Shown here piece after piece: positions 27,114 to 36,213 of a stretch of 64,000 nt of DNA (position 1 is the first letter of the stretch; each line of letters begins with the position of its first letter). Below the pieces are notes generated by a model. That model was not told the DNA's origin, made no database searches, and worked only from the letters and a program-made list of their open reading frames with translations. This DNA comes from Blattabacterium cuenoti (lineage in GTDB: Bacteria; Bacteroidota; Bacteroidia; Flavobacteriales; Blattabacteriaceae), in contig NZ_CP060245.1 in NCBI RefSeq assembly GCF_014252455.1, forward strand, positions 260,190-324,189. Reading direction: 5' to 3'. Position numbers and translations under genes: made by a program.

Positions 27114-28301
27114 TTATTTTAATACTTTTTTTATTCTTGTAAAGGCTTCTATAATTTGATCATCTTTGGATGAATAAGAAATACGTATACTTTCATTATC
27201 TCCAAAAGCACTTCCACTAACAATAGCTACTTGAGCTTTTTCAAGAAGAAAATTAGATAATTCATCCGAATTTTTAATAATTTTTCCATTGAATTTTTTT
27301 CCAAAAATATCTGAAACATTTGGAAAGACATAAAAAGCTCCGTTCGGTTTATTAAACTGAAATCCAGGGATTTCTTTCATCATATCTAAAACTAGATTTC
27401 TTCTTTTTTTAAATTCTTTGATCATATCTACAATTTTCGTTGGGGAAGCTAGTAATGCAGAAATAGCTGCACGTTGTGCTATAGAATTAGCACAAGAAGT
27501 GATTTGACCCTGTATTTTTTCACAAGCCTTAGAAATCCATTCTGTAGCACCAATATATCCAATTCTCCATCCAGTCATAGAAAAAGCTTTAGATAATCCA
27601 TTTAAAGTAATGACTTGATGATGAATATCAGAAAAAATAGCAATACTAGTATGTTTTTCTGCATAACAAATATGTTCATAAATTTCATCTGAAAGAATAA
27701 GTATTTTTGGATATTTTTTAAAAATTTTTACTAAATCTTCTAATTCTTGATAAGAATAAACACTCCCCGTAGGATTACATGGTGTGCTAAAAATAAATAA
27801 TTTGGTTTTATGAGTAATAACTTTTTCTAACTGTTTTGGATTAATTTTGAAATTTGTTTTCATATTGGTTGGTATAATCACAGGAATAGCTTCACACAAT
27901 TTTACCATTTGATAATAACTTACCCAATAGGGAGAGGGAATAATTACTTCATCATTTTTGTTTAAAACAGATAAAAAAACATTCATAATCGATTGTTTCC
28001 CCCCAGTAGAAACTACAATTTGAGATGGAGTATATTTCAACCCATTATCACGATAAAATTTTTTGCATATTATTTTTCTAAGTTCTAAATATCCGGATAC
28101 TGGAGTATAGTAATGATATCCTTCATCAATAGCTTTTTTTGCCGCATTTAAAATAAAATCCGGTGGATAAAAATTAGGTTCTCCTATACTCAAGTTAATA
28201 ATGTCGTATCCTTTATTTCTTAATTCTCTAGCTTTCTGAGACATATATAAAGTTTGAGAATAAGAAATATTTTGTAAACGGTGGGATAATCTATTTTTCA
28301 T
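27114..28301 (-). CDS. class I/II aminotransferase, aspartate aminotransferase type
   Basis: PLP fold-type I transaminase of 395 residues, subgroup I-gamma aspartate aminotransferase (AspB-like). Motifs are INLSIGEPNFYPPDFI, YTPVSGYLELRK, SPYWVSYYQM, the NPTGSVYS substrate motif, ILSDEIYEHICY and the PLP-lysine segment NGLSKAFSMTGWRIGYIGA, followed by Arg in SIRISYS. The enzyme interconverts aspartate/oxaloacetate and glutamate/2-oxoglutarate; some relatives also accept prephenate or aromatic substrates. It is divergent from rsmG and downstream of tRNA-His on the other strand. Confidence 0.93.
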   Translation of the reverse strand: MKNRLSHRLQNISYSQTLYMSQKARELRNKGYDIINLSIGEPNFYPPDFILNAAKKAIDEGYHYYTPVSGYLELRKIICKKFYRDNGLKYTPSQIVVSTGGKQSIMNVFLSVLNKNDEVIIPSPYWVSYYQMVKLCEAIPVIIPTNMKTNFKINPKQLEKVITHKTKLFIFSTPCNPTGSVYSYQELEDLVKIFKKYPKILILSDEIYEHICYAEKHTSIAIFSDIHHQVITLNGLSKAFSMTGWRIGYIGATEWISKACEKIQGQITSCANSIAQRAAISALLASPTKIVDMIKEFKKRRNLVLDMMKEIPGFQFNKPNGAFYVFPNVSDIFGKKFNGKIIKNSDELSNFLLEKAQVAIVSGSAFGDNESIRISYSSKDDQIIEAFTRIKKVLK

Positions 28302-28359
28302 AGATAGAAAATTTGAAATGATTACAAATCTAAATAAATTTGATTATAAATTTATGAAT

Positions 28360-28983
28360 ATGGAATTGATTAAAAAATATTTTCCAAATCTATTGAATAA
28401 ACAAATTGATCAATTATTCTCTTTAAAAAATTTATATGCCTATTGGAATGCTTCTGTCAATCTTATTTCTAGAAAAACATTTTACAATTGTTTTTATCAA
28501 AAACATGTTCTTTTTTGTTTAGGAATTGCTAAAGTTTTTACTTTTTATCCTGGATCTAGTGTAATGGATTTAGGAACAGGAGGGGGATTTCCAGGAATTC
28601 CTTTATCTATCGTTTTTCCTAATACAGAATTTATATTAGTGGATTCTATTCATAAAAAAATTAAAATATTAGAAAAAATTATTTTTCATTTAAGATTAAA
28701 TAATGCGCATGCTATTTGTATACGTGCAGAAAAATTAGAAAATAAATTTGATTTTGTAGTTAGCAGATATGTAGATAAAATATATAAAATTCATAATTTT
28801 ATAAAAAATAAATTTAAATACAAATCTAATAATCATATTCAAAATGGAGCCTTATATCTAAAAGGAGGAATCCTTTATGAGGAATTAAAAAAATTTCCTC
28901 ATGCAATAGAATATCCTCTAATGAATTATTTTCAAGAACCTTTTTTTCAAACTAAAAAAGTGATTTGGATTTCCAATATTTAG
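28360..28983 (+). CDS. rsmG: 16S rRNA (guanine(527)-N(7))-methyltransferase RsmG (GidB)
   Basis: A SAM-dependent Rossmann methyltransferase acting on 16S rRNA G527. Motif I is VMDLGTGGGFPGIPLSIVFP and motif II FILVDSIHKKIKILE. The N-terminal NASVNLISRK matches the family opening. The ATG at 28360 (MELIKKYFPN) was chosen because homologues begin there; earlier ATGs at 28318 and 28354 add unlikely residues. About 207 residues, normal length. The C-terminus FFQTKKVIWISNI agrees with the family. Confidence 0.92.
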   Translation: MELIKKYFPNLLNKQIDQLFSLKNLYAYWNASVNLISRKTFYNCFYQKHVLFCLGIAKVFTFYPGSSVMDLGTGGGFPGIPLSIVFPNTEFILVDSIHKKIKILEKIIFHLRLNNAHAICIRAEKLENKFDFVVSRYVDKIYKIHNFIKNKFKYKSNNHIQNGALYLKGGILYEELKKFPHAIEYPLMNYFQEPFFQTKKVIWISNI

Positions 28984-29006
28984 ATTAAAATATTAATTTA
29001 GTAAAA

Positions 29007-29972
29007 ATGAATCCTAAAAAAAAATTTTTAGAAAAAGTAAAAAAAAAAGGAGGATGGGTAAATGCTCATGCTCATTTGGATAGAGCTTATACTCTAAACA
29101 AAAAAAATTTTCAATATTCTTATCATTCTCTTAAAAAAAAATGGTATTTAGTGGATGAAATGAAACGTTTAGCTACAGAAGAGGATATTTATATTCGTAT
29201 GGAAAAAGCTTTGGAATATTTTTTAAAACAAGGAACACAAGCTTTGTGTACTTTTATTGATGTGGATGAAATTATTGAAGATAGAGCATTAAAAGCAGCA
29301 AAAAAATTAAAAAATAATTATGATCATTCGATACATATTCGTTTTTCTAATCAAGTTCTTAAAGGTGTTTTAGATAAAAAAGCTAAATATTGGTTCGATA
29401 AATCCGTAGATTTTGTGGATATTATTGGAGGATTACCCGCTAAAGATTATGGAAGAGAAGAGGAACATCTCGATGTTTTACTAAAAACAGCTAAAAATAA
29501 AGGAAAACTAGTACATGTACATGTAGATCAATTTAATACTAGTGAAGAAAAAGAAACTGAACAATTAGCAAAAAAAACTATTGAACATGGAATGCAAGGA
29601 AAAGTAGTAGCGATACATAGTATTTCTTTAGCTGCACATACTAGAAAATATAGGTATGAAATATATCAATTGATGAAAAAAGCTAATTTAATGGTTATAT
29701 CTTGTCCTATTGCTTGGATTGATCATACTAGAAGTGAACGCTTGACTCCAAGTCATAATTCTATTACTCCAGTAGATGAAATGGTTCCTGAAGGGATAAT
29801 AGTGGCTTTTGGAACAGATAATATATGTGATATCTACAAACCTTTTTCTGATGGAAATCTTTGGATAGAATTACGTGTTATGTTAGAAGCTTGTCATTAT
29901 TATGATATAGATTCTTTAGTAAAAATTTCTACGGAAAACGGATTAAAAGTCTTAGGATTATTAGATCAATAA
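29007..29972 (+). CDS. amidohydrolase of the cytosine deaminase-like group
   Basis: A 321-residue metal-dependent TIM-barrel hydrolase. Metal ligands are clear: NAHAHLDRA (His21, His23), HVHVDQ (His172), AIHS (His204) and GTDN (Asp271). The order and surrounding residues resemble cytosine deaminase/N-isopropylammelide-type enzymes. The Glu that follows the third His in E. coli cytosine deaminase (HCDE) is Gln175 here, so substrate or mechanism may differ. Cytosine deamination would release ammonia and uracil, useful for nitrogen recycling, but this is inference. The enzyme is shorter than E. coli CodA, lacking much of the composite beta domain. It lies between rsmG and convergent lysS. Confidence 0.85.
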   Translation: MNPKKKFLEKVKKKGGWVNAHAHLDRAYTLNKKNFQYSYHSLKKKWYLVDEMKRLATEEDIYIRMEKALEYFLKQGTQALCTFIDVDEIIEDRALKAAKKLKNNYDHSIHIRFSNQVLKGVLDKKAKYWFDKSVDFVDIIGGLPAKDYGREEEHLDVLLKTAKNKGKLVHVHVDQFNTSEEKETEQLAKKTIEHGMQGKVVAIHSISLAAHTRKYRYEIYQLMKKANLMVISCPIAWIDHTRSERLTPSHNSITPVDEMVPEGIIVAFGTDNICDIYKPFSDGNLWIELRVMLEACHYYDIDSLVKISTENGLKVLGLLDQ

Positions 29973-29976
29973 ATCC

Positions 29977-31485
29977 TTATTTTCTCTTTTTTGGACGCAT
30001 TTGAGGGAAAAATAAGACTTCTTGAATAGAATTTTGTTTTGTGAGTAACATGACCAATCTGTCTATTCCAATACCAATACCTGCAGTAGGAGGCATTCCA
30101 AATTCTAAAGCACGTATAAAATCTTGATCAAGAAACATTGATTCATCTGTATTTTTGTATAATGAAATTTGTTCTCTAAAACGATCTATTTGATCGATAG
30201 GATCATTCAATTCTGAATAGGAATTAGCAATTTCTTGTCCATTGATAATAAGTTCAAAACGTTCTGATAAATTTTTTTTATTACGATGCCTTTTAGTTAA
30301 AGGACTCATTTCTATAGGATAATCAATAATAAAAGTAGGATTTTTGTAATGTTTTTCGCATTTTTCTTCAAAAATTGTCTCAATCATTTTTGCTTTGCTC
30401 ATTTTACGATTTTCCTCTATATGTAATTTTTTACAAACTTCTCTTAAATGATCCTCTTCCATATCTATCAGATCAAATCCAGTATGTTTTTGAATAGCAT
30501 CCAAGATAGGGATTCTAGGAAACGGAGTTTTCAAACTAATAAGCTGATTTTCTATAAAAATTTCAGGATCATTTTTTTGTACATTTTTGTAAATACATTT
30601 CATAAGTTCTTCTGTAAGTTTCATCATCCAATAATAATCTTTATAAGCTACATAAAGCTCTAAAACAGTAAATTCTGGATTATGAAAACGATCCATCCCC
30701 TCATTTCTAAAATTTTTAGAAAATTCATAGACTCCATGAAATCCACCAATAATTAGTCGTTTTAAATAAAGTTCATTAGCGATACGTAAATACAATGGGA
30801 TACCAAGAGAATTATGATAAGTAATAAAAGGACGAGCTATAGCTCCACCAGGAATGGACTGTAAAATTGGAGTCTCTACTTCTAGATACCCTTTATGATC
30901 TAGAAAATTTCTAATTTCTCGTATGATCCGAGTCCGTTTTAAAAAAATATCTTTGACATGATCATTCACCATAATATCTACATAACGCATACGATAACGT
31001 TGTTCTGTACTGGAAAAAGCATCATATATTTTTTTATTTTTATCTATTTTTACTTGTGGTAAAGGTCGTAAAGATTTAGACAATAAAGTGATTTTTTGTA
31101 CATGGATAGTCATTTCATCCATTTTCGTCTTAAATAAAAAACCTTCCACTCCAATAATATCTCCTATATCTAGAAGTTTTTTTAAAAAAATATTATATGA
31201 ATCCTCTTTTTTAATATTTTCTGAGGACAATAAATTTTTATTCAAATATATTTGTATACGTCCAGTATGATCTTTAATTTCTCCAAAAGAAGCTTTTCCT
31301 AAAATACGTAAACGTATTAAACGTCCGGCTATACTGATGGGTTCTTTTTCTATAAAATTATTTTTTATTTTACAAATATTTTTTGTAATTACATATTCTT
31401 TAGATGGATAAGGGTTTATTCCTAATAATTTTATTTTTTCTAATTTTTTTCTACGTATAATTTGTTGTTCTGATAAGTGGGGCAT
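29977..31485 (-). CDS. lysS: lysyl-tRNA synthetase (class II)
   Basis: About 502 residues. The N-terminal OB anticodon-binding domain includes SIAGRLIRLRILGKASFGEIKDHTGRIQIYL. The class II catalytic domain has motif 1 region TRIIREIRNFLDHKGYLEVETPILQSIPGGA, motif 2 FRNEGMDRFHNPEFTVLELY and motif 3 GMPPTAGIGIGIDRLVMLLT. The ATG at 31485 (MPHLSEQQ) was preferred to one 12 codons earlier, because it matches the typical LysS start. All motifs are intact. It ends 4 bases from the amidohydrolase stop and is divergent from lipB. Confidence 0.97.
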   Translation of the reverse strand: MPHLSEQQIIRRKKLEKIKLLGINPYPSKEYVITKNICKIKNNFIEKEPISIAGRLIRLRILGKASFGEIKDHTGRIQIYLNKNLLSSENIKKEDSYNIFLKKLLDIGDIIGVEGFLFKTKMDEMTIHVQKITLLSKSLRPLPQVKIDKNKKIYDAFSSTEQRYRMRYVDIMVNDHVKDIFLKRTRIIREIRNFLDHKGYLEVETPILQSIPGGAIARPFITYHNSLGIPLYLRIANELYLKRLIIGGFHGVYEFSKNFRNEGMDRFHNPEFTVLELYVAYKDYYWMMKLTEELMKCIYKNVQKNDPEIFIENQLISLKTPFPRIPILDAIQKHTGFDLIDMEEDHLREVCKKLHIEENRKMSKAKMIETIFEEKCEKHYKNPTFIIDYPIEMSPLTKRHRNKKNLSERFELIINGQEIANSYSELNDPIDQIDRFREQISLYKNTDESMFLDQDFIRALEFGMPPTAGIGIGIDRLVMLLTKQNSIQEVLFFPQMRPKKRK

Positions 31486-31582
31486 AAAAATATTCTTATT
31501 TTTTTCATAGGAAAAGCCCATATGTTATATACGAAAGTACATTTTTTGATTATATTAAATAAATTTTTAAAAAAAAAAAAAT

Positions 31583-32290
31583 ATGAAAAAAAAAATCCTC
31601 TTTTTCGAAGACTTAGGAAAAAAAGGATATCAAGAAACGTGGGATTATCAGAAAATATTATTCAATAAACTTATACAAAAAAAAATAAATAAAGATAAAA
31701 ACCAAATTACAGGATATTTATTATTTGTGGAGCACCCACATGTATATACTATAGGTAAAAATGGAAAATATCAACATTTATTAGTATCATCAGATTTTTT
31801 AAAAAAAATAGAAGCAACATTTTATCTAACAGATAGAGGGGGTGATATTACGTACCATGGGCCTGGACAATTAGTCGTATATCCTATTTTAAATATGGAT
31901 GATTTATTTACAGATATTCATAAATATATACGTTTTTTAGAAGAAGTAATTATCCATTTTTTAAAATATTATGGAATAAAAGGAGGGAGACAAACAGGAA
32001 AAACAGGAGTTTGGTTAGGAGAAAAAAAAAGAATATCCTATAAAAAAATATGTTCTATAGGAATTAGAATGAGTCGTTGGGTAACGATGCATGGTTTTGC
32101 TTTAAATGTAAATACAGATTTACGGTATTTCGATTATATTATTCCTTGTGGTCTTATAAATAAAGAAATGACTTCTTTAAAAGAAGAATTAAACCATCCT
32201 ATCTCCTTTTATGAGGTAAAATATTTAGTAAAAAAATCTTTTAAAAAAATTTTTAATGTAGAGTGTATTTATCCAAATTATTCTCTATAG
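31583..32290 (+). CDS. lipB: octanoyl-[acyl-carrier-protein] transferase LipB
   Basis: Transfers octanoyl from ACP to lipoate-dependent enzymes (pyruvate and 2-oxoglutarate dehydrogenase E2, GcvH). The 235-residue protein has LFVEHPHVYTIGKNG, the signature TDRGGDITYHGPGQLVVYPIL (about 87-107), the Lys-containing KTGVWLG and the Cys segment IPCGLINKEMTSL (about 189-201), where Cys is the acyl-thioester nucleophile. Its 3' end overlaps the convergent mtaB gene by 38 bases. It depends on phosphopantetheinylated ACP, linking it to the frameshifted transferase at 7.3-7.9 kb. Confidence 0.96.
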   Translation: MKKKILFFEDLGKKGYQETWDYQKILFNKLIQKKINKDKNQITGYLLFVEHPHVYTIGKNGKYQHLLVSSDFLKKIEATFYLTDRGGDITYHGPGQLVVYPILNMDDLFTDIHKYIRFLEEVIIHFLKYYGIKGGRQTGKTGVWLGEKKRISYKKICSIGIRMSRWVTMHGFALNVNTDLRYFDYIIPCGLINKEMTSLKEELNHPISFYEVKYLVKKSFKKIFNVECIYPNYSL

Positions 32291-33602
32291 ATTGAGCAAT
32301 CATAACCCCATCTGTATCTACTTTTATTAAAAGTACTTTATGTAAAGTATTGATATACATATTTTTAAAAAAAATTTTTGTTCTAATATAATTTTCTGTA
32401 TATCCATACAAATATTTTTCATTTTTATCATTTTTTTCAAATAAAACAGTTTTTTTGGTATTAATTTGTTTATGACAAAAAGAAAGATATTTATGTTGGG
32501 AAAGAGCTCTTAATATTTTGTTCCGTTTACATTGTATTTTTTTAGATATATGTTCCTGTAGCGTTATAGATTTTGTTTTAGGTCTTTGAGAATAAGAAAA
32601 AATGTGTAAATAAGAAATATCTAATTTTTTTAAAAAATGATAAGTTTCTAAAAAATGTCTATGTGTTTCTCCAGGAAAACCCACAATAATATCTGAACCT
32701 ATATAAGCATGTGGAATAAAATCCCGTATATTTTGTACTTTTTCTTGATACAATTCTCGTCTATAACGTCTCTGCATTTTTCCCAAAATATCATTACTTC
32801 CAGATTGTAAAGGAAGATGAAAGTGAGGAACAAAATGTTTACTTTTAGATAAAAACTCAATATATTCTTTTTTTAATAAATTAGGTTCTATAGAGGATAA
32901 ACGTATTCTTACATCATTTTCTTTTATGTTTTCTTCTATAACCTTTATTAAATCAAAAAAAGTACGACGTTCATTGGTTCCATATATTTTTTTTCCATAA
33001 TCTCCAATATTTACCCCTGTTAATACAATTTCTTTTACTCCTTTCTGAATCAGAAACTGAATTTTTTTCAAAATATTTTCTATGCTTTCAGAACGAGAAT
33101 AACCCCTTGCCATGGGAATGATACAATAACTACACTTATAATCACATCCATCCTGTATTTTAAAAAAAGAACGAGTTCGATCTCCTATAGAATAGGACGA
33201 GTAAAAATCAGAATTTATTTTTGTTGAAATAATTTTTGCAGGATATTTTTTCAATAAATGAACAGGATCAATATAGTTATTTATTTGAAATTTTTCTTTA
33301 TCACCCAACACGAGATCTACCCCTCGAATATAAGAAATTTCTTTAGGATGAATTTGTGCATAACATCCGATCGCAATAATAAAAGATTTTGCATTTTTTT
33401 TCATAAAAAAACGAACAAGGTACTTAAATTTAGTATCTGCATTTTTTGTTACAGAACAACTATTAATCACATAAATATCTGCAAAACTTTTAAAAGAAAC
33501 CTGTTCATAATTTAACTTTGAAAAAGTTCTTGCTATAGTAGAAGTCTCTGCATAATTTAATTTGCATCCCATGGTATAAAAGGCTATTTTTTTTTTACCC
33601 AT
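32253..33602 (-). CDS. mtaB: tRNA t6A37 methylthiotransferase MtaB
   Basis: A radical-SAM methylthiotransferase of 449 residues. The N-terminal UPF0004 domain begins KKIAFYTMGCKLNYAET (the GCKLN form separates MtaB from MiaB, GCQMN), with further Cys in NSCSVT and IGCYAQIHP for the second cluster. The radical SAM motif is CDYKCSYCIIPMARG. A C-terminal TRAM-like region covers about 385-445. MtaB converts t6A to ms2t6A at tRNA position 37. The 3' end overlaps lipB by 38 bases on the opposite strand, an example of the strong compaction here. Confidence 0.93.
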   Translation of the reverse strand: MGKKKIAFYTMGCKLNYAETSTIARTFSKLNYEQVSFKSFADIYVINSCSVTKNADTKFKYLVRFFMKKNAKSFIIAIGCYAQIHPKEISYIRGVDLVLGDKEKFQINNYIDPVHLLKKYPAKIISTKINSDFYSSYSIGDRTRSFFKIQDGCDYKCSYCIIPMARGYSRSESIENILKKIQFLIQKGVKEIVLTGVNIGDYGKKIYGTNERRTFFDLIKVIEENIKENDVRIRLSSIEPNLLKKEYIEFLSKSKHFVPHFHLPLQSGSNDILGKMQRRYRRELYQEKVQNIRDFIPHAYIGSDIIVGFPGETHRHFLETYHFLKKLDISYLHIFSYSQRPKTKSITLQEHISKKIQCKRNKILRALSQHKYLSFCHKQINTKKTVLFEKNDKNEKYLYGYTENYIRTKIFFKNMYINTLHKVLLIKVDTDGVMIAQSIENNLDKYTLH

Positions 33603-33642
33603 ATTTTTATTATTTCACAACAAAGACCTTACCTTTTTATTT

Positions 33643-34278
33643 TTATGATGAAAAATAATCTATAATTCCACTATGACTAGCCTGTATAGCTTTTTTTCCT
33701 TTTATCCAATTAGCGGGGCATACTTCTCCACTCTTTTCATAATACTGAAGTGCATCTATCATACGAATGGCTTCATTAATATTCCTACCTAAAGGAAAAT
33801 CATTAATTAAAAGATGTCGTACAATTCCTTCTTTATCTATTAAAAACAAACCTCTATAAGAAATCAGTTCTCCCGTAGATTTCATCAACCCTTCTTCATT
33901 ACAAATCCAATCTCCAGATAAAACCCCATAATTATGAGATATAGTTTTATTGATATCAGAAACTATAGGATAATTGACTCCATATATTCCTCCTTTTTCT
34001 TTTGGAATTTGTAACCAAGCCCAGTGAGATTGTTCAGAATCTGTAGATATAGCTATAATTTTTACATTTCTATATTCAAAATCCTTTTTTTTTTCTTGAA
34101 AGGCATATATTTCTGTGGGACATACAAAAGTAAAATCCTTCGGATAGAAAAAAAGCAATACATATTTTCTTCCTTTAAACTGTTCTAACGTAAAATTTTG
34201 TACAATATCTTTTCCATTTAATACAGCACTAGCTGTAAAATTAGGAGCTTGTTTTCCAATTAATGTTGTATTCATCAT
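33643..34278 (-). CDS. typical 2-Cys peroxiredoxin (AhpC/Prx1)
   Basis: A 211-residue thiol peroxidase. The peroxidatic cysteine lies in FYPKDFTFVCPTEIYAF (about 46-62), and the resolving cysteine in SGEVCPANW (about 178-186). The arginine of the active site is in LLINDFPLGRNINEAIR. Reduces hydrogen peroxide and alkyl hydroperoxides in the cytoplasm. Two adjacent ATGs are possible at the start (34278 or 34275). Downstream of dnaG on the same strand. Confidence 0.95.
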   Translation of the reverse strand: MMNTTLIGKQAPNFTASAVLNGKDIVQNFTLEQFKGRKYVLLFFYPKDFTFVCPTEIYAFQEKKKDFEYRNVKIIAISTDSEQSHWAWLQIPKEKGGIYGVNYPIVSDINKTISHNYGVLSGDWICNEEGLMKSTGELISYRGLFLIDKEGIVRHLLINDFPLGRNINEAIRMIDALQYYEKSGEVCPANWIKGKKAIQASHSGIIDYFSS

Positions 34279-34362
34279 TTTTATTTTTACTTATTAGGGA
34301 CGAATTTACCTAAATTATTCTAAGTATCAAAAATAAAAAATGAAGCAATAATTTATTTTTAC

Positions 34363-36213
34363 TCAAACCAATCTATGTAATTTTTTATTAATTTTATTTT
34401 TTAATTTTGTTAAATGCATGATTTTTTTTATAATATCTTTATTATTCCCTAATTTATTAAAATTACTGATTTCTTTTTGAATTAATTTTAAAATATATTG
34501 TGCCTTATAAATACATATAATATCTATGAGATATTGAGATAAATTTTCCTCTTTCGAAGGAACTTCAATCCCTTTTATTTTCCATTGATTGGATAATGAA
34601 TAAGATTTTTGTTTTTTTTGCAAAAATTGAAAATTTTCTAATTTTACTTTTTTATCTTTGTGTAAACAAATTTGATCAAATATTCTCTGATGATCATTCA
34701 AAGAAAAACGTAAATTATAGTATTGCAAAGTATGTCTTATTTCTTCTAAAATGGTAGTGTTAGTATGATTACCATATTTTTTTACTATTTGATCTCCATA
34801 ATTTAAAATTAAATGAATCAATTTTTCTTCAATGATACAAATAATATTTTTGTTTTTTTTTGAAAATACAGGATAATTCTTTTTATAAAGAGGAGACTTA
34901 TCCCGTTTTTTTTTACAAATTCGTTCTAATTCGGAAATTAGAACTTTTTGACAAATTTTAAATATTTTAGAAGTTTCTTGTATATATAATTCTCTTTGAA
35001 TAGGATTGTATATTTTTGAAATACTATTTAAAATATTAAAAATTAAATAATATTTTTTCACTGGATCATCTTTGTGAAATTTTTCATATATTTTTTTTTT
35101 AAAAGAAACAAAATTATAACTATTTTTTACGATAAAATCTCTCAATTGAGAAGAAGAATATTTTTTAGAAATAGAATCTGGATCTTCTCCATTGGAAAGA
35201 AATAATATACGTATATTCATTTCTTGTTCCAAACACATATTAATGACTCTTAAAGAAGCTTGAATCCCAGAAAAATCACCATCGTAAAAAAGAACAATAG
35301 TTTTTGTCAATTTTTTAATCAATCTTATTTGATCTATATTCAGTGAAGTACCAGAAGAAGAAACTACATTTTTTATACCAGATTGATGTAAAGAAAGAAC
35401 ATCCGTATATCCTTCTACTAAATAACAAATCCCCTCTTGAAAAATTTTTTTTTTAGCTTGAAATAATCCATATAAAATTTTACTTTTTTGAAAAATATCG
35501 TTTTCGGATGAATTTAGATATTTTGTTGTGTAACGTGAATAATTATGAATCGTTCTTCCACCAAAACCTATAACCTTCCCATATATATCCTGTATTGGAA
35601 ATATTACACGTTTACGAAAACAGTCAAAAGAATTAGATTGTTTGAATCTAGTAAGACCAGATTTTTTTAAATCCGTAATACTAAATCCTTTTTTTAAAGC
35701 TGTTTCAGTGAATAAATTACAGGAAGCAGGAGCATAACCTAATTCAAATTCATGAATAGTTTTTATATTCAATTTTCTTTTTTTCATCAAATAATTCAAT
35801 CCATTTTCTTTACCTTCTTGAGTGTAATGCAATTGGTAACTAAAATAACATTTAGCATACTTTTGTATCAAGTATAAATTATTATTTTTTGTATTATAAT
35901 AATATCCATTATTACTATTCTTAAATTCATAAATATTGATATCATATTTTTTAGCTAAATAATGTAAGGATTCTACATAAGTAAAATGTTCATGTTCCAT
36001 AAGAAAAGTGATCATATTCCCCCCTTTTCCTGAACTAAAATCTTTCCATATTTTTTTTGTAGGAGAAACTATAAGTGAAGGAGTTTTTTCATTAGAAAAT
36101 GGACTAAGTCCTCGATAATTTATCCCACTTTTTTTTAATACAATAAAATCTCCGATTACTTCTTCTATACAAGAAACAGAAAATATTTTTTTTATAGTTT
36201 CTTTAGAAATCAT
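34363..36213 (-). CDS. dnaG: DNA primase DnaG with ligand-free zinc-ribbon domain
   Basis: DnaG lays RNA primers at the fork. The 616 residues contain an N-terminal CHC2-type domain, the TOPRIM catalytic core (GFGGRTI, YLVEGYTDVLSLHQSG with catalytic Glu, VLFYDGDFSGIQA), and a poorly conserved C-terminal helicase-interaction domain. In the CHC2 domain all four zinc ligands are replaced: GLSPFS has Ser37 and Ser40, and WKDFSSG has Asp58 and Ser61 where CPFH and HCFGCG normally supply Cys, His, Cys and Cys. I believe this substitution is shared by flavobacterial primases, so it is probably inherited and not decay. The start overlaps the rpe stop by 4 bases. Confidence 0.95.
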   Translation of the reverse strand: MISKETIKKIFSVSCIEEVIGDFIVLKKSGINYRGLSPFSNEKTPSLIVSPTKKIWKDFSSGKGGNMITFLMEHEHFTYVESLHYLAKKYDINIYEFKNSNNGYYYNTKNNNLYLIQKYAKCYFSYQLHYTQEGKENGLNYLMKKRKLNIKTIHEFELGYAPASCNLFTETALKKGFSITDLKKSGLTRFKQSNSFDCFRKRVIFPIQDIYGKVIGFGGRTIHNYSRYTTKYLNSSENDIFQKSKILYGLFQAKKKIFQEGICYLVEGYTDVLSLHQSGIKNVVSSSGTSLNIDQIRLIKKLTKTIVLFYDGDFSGIQASLRVINMCLEQEMNIRILFLSNGEDPDSISKKYSSSQLRDFIVKNSYNFVSFKKKIYEKFHKDDPVKKYYLIFNILNSISKIYNPIQRELYIQETSKIFKICQKVLISELERICKKKRDKSPLYKKNYPVFSKKNKNIICIIEEKLIHLILNYGDQIVKKYGNHTNTTILEEIRHTLQYYNLRFSLNDHQRIFDQICLHKDKKVKLENFQFLQKKQKSYSLSNQWKIKGIEVPSKEENLSQYLIDIICIYKAQYILKLIQKEISNFNKLGNNKDIIKKIMHLTKLKNKINKKLHRLV

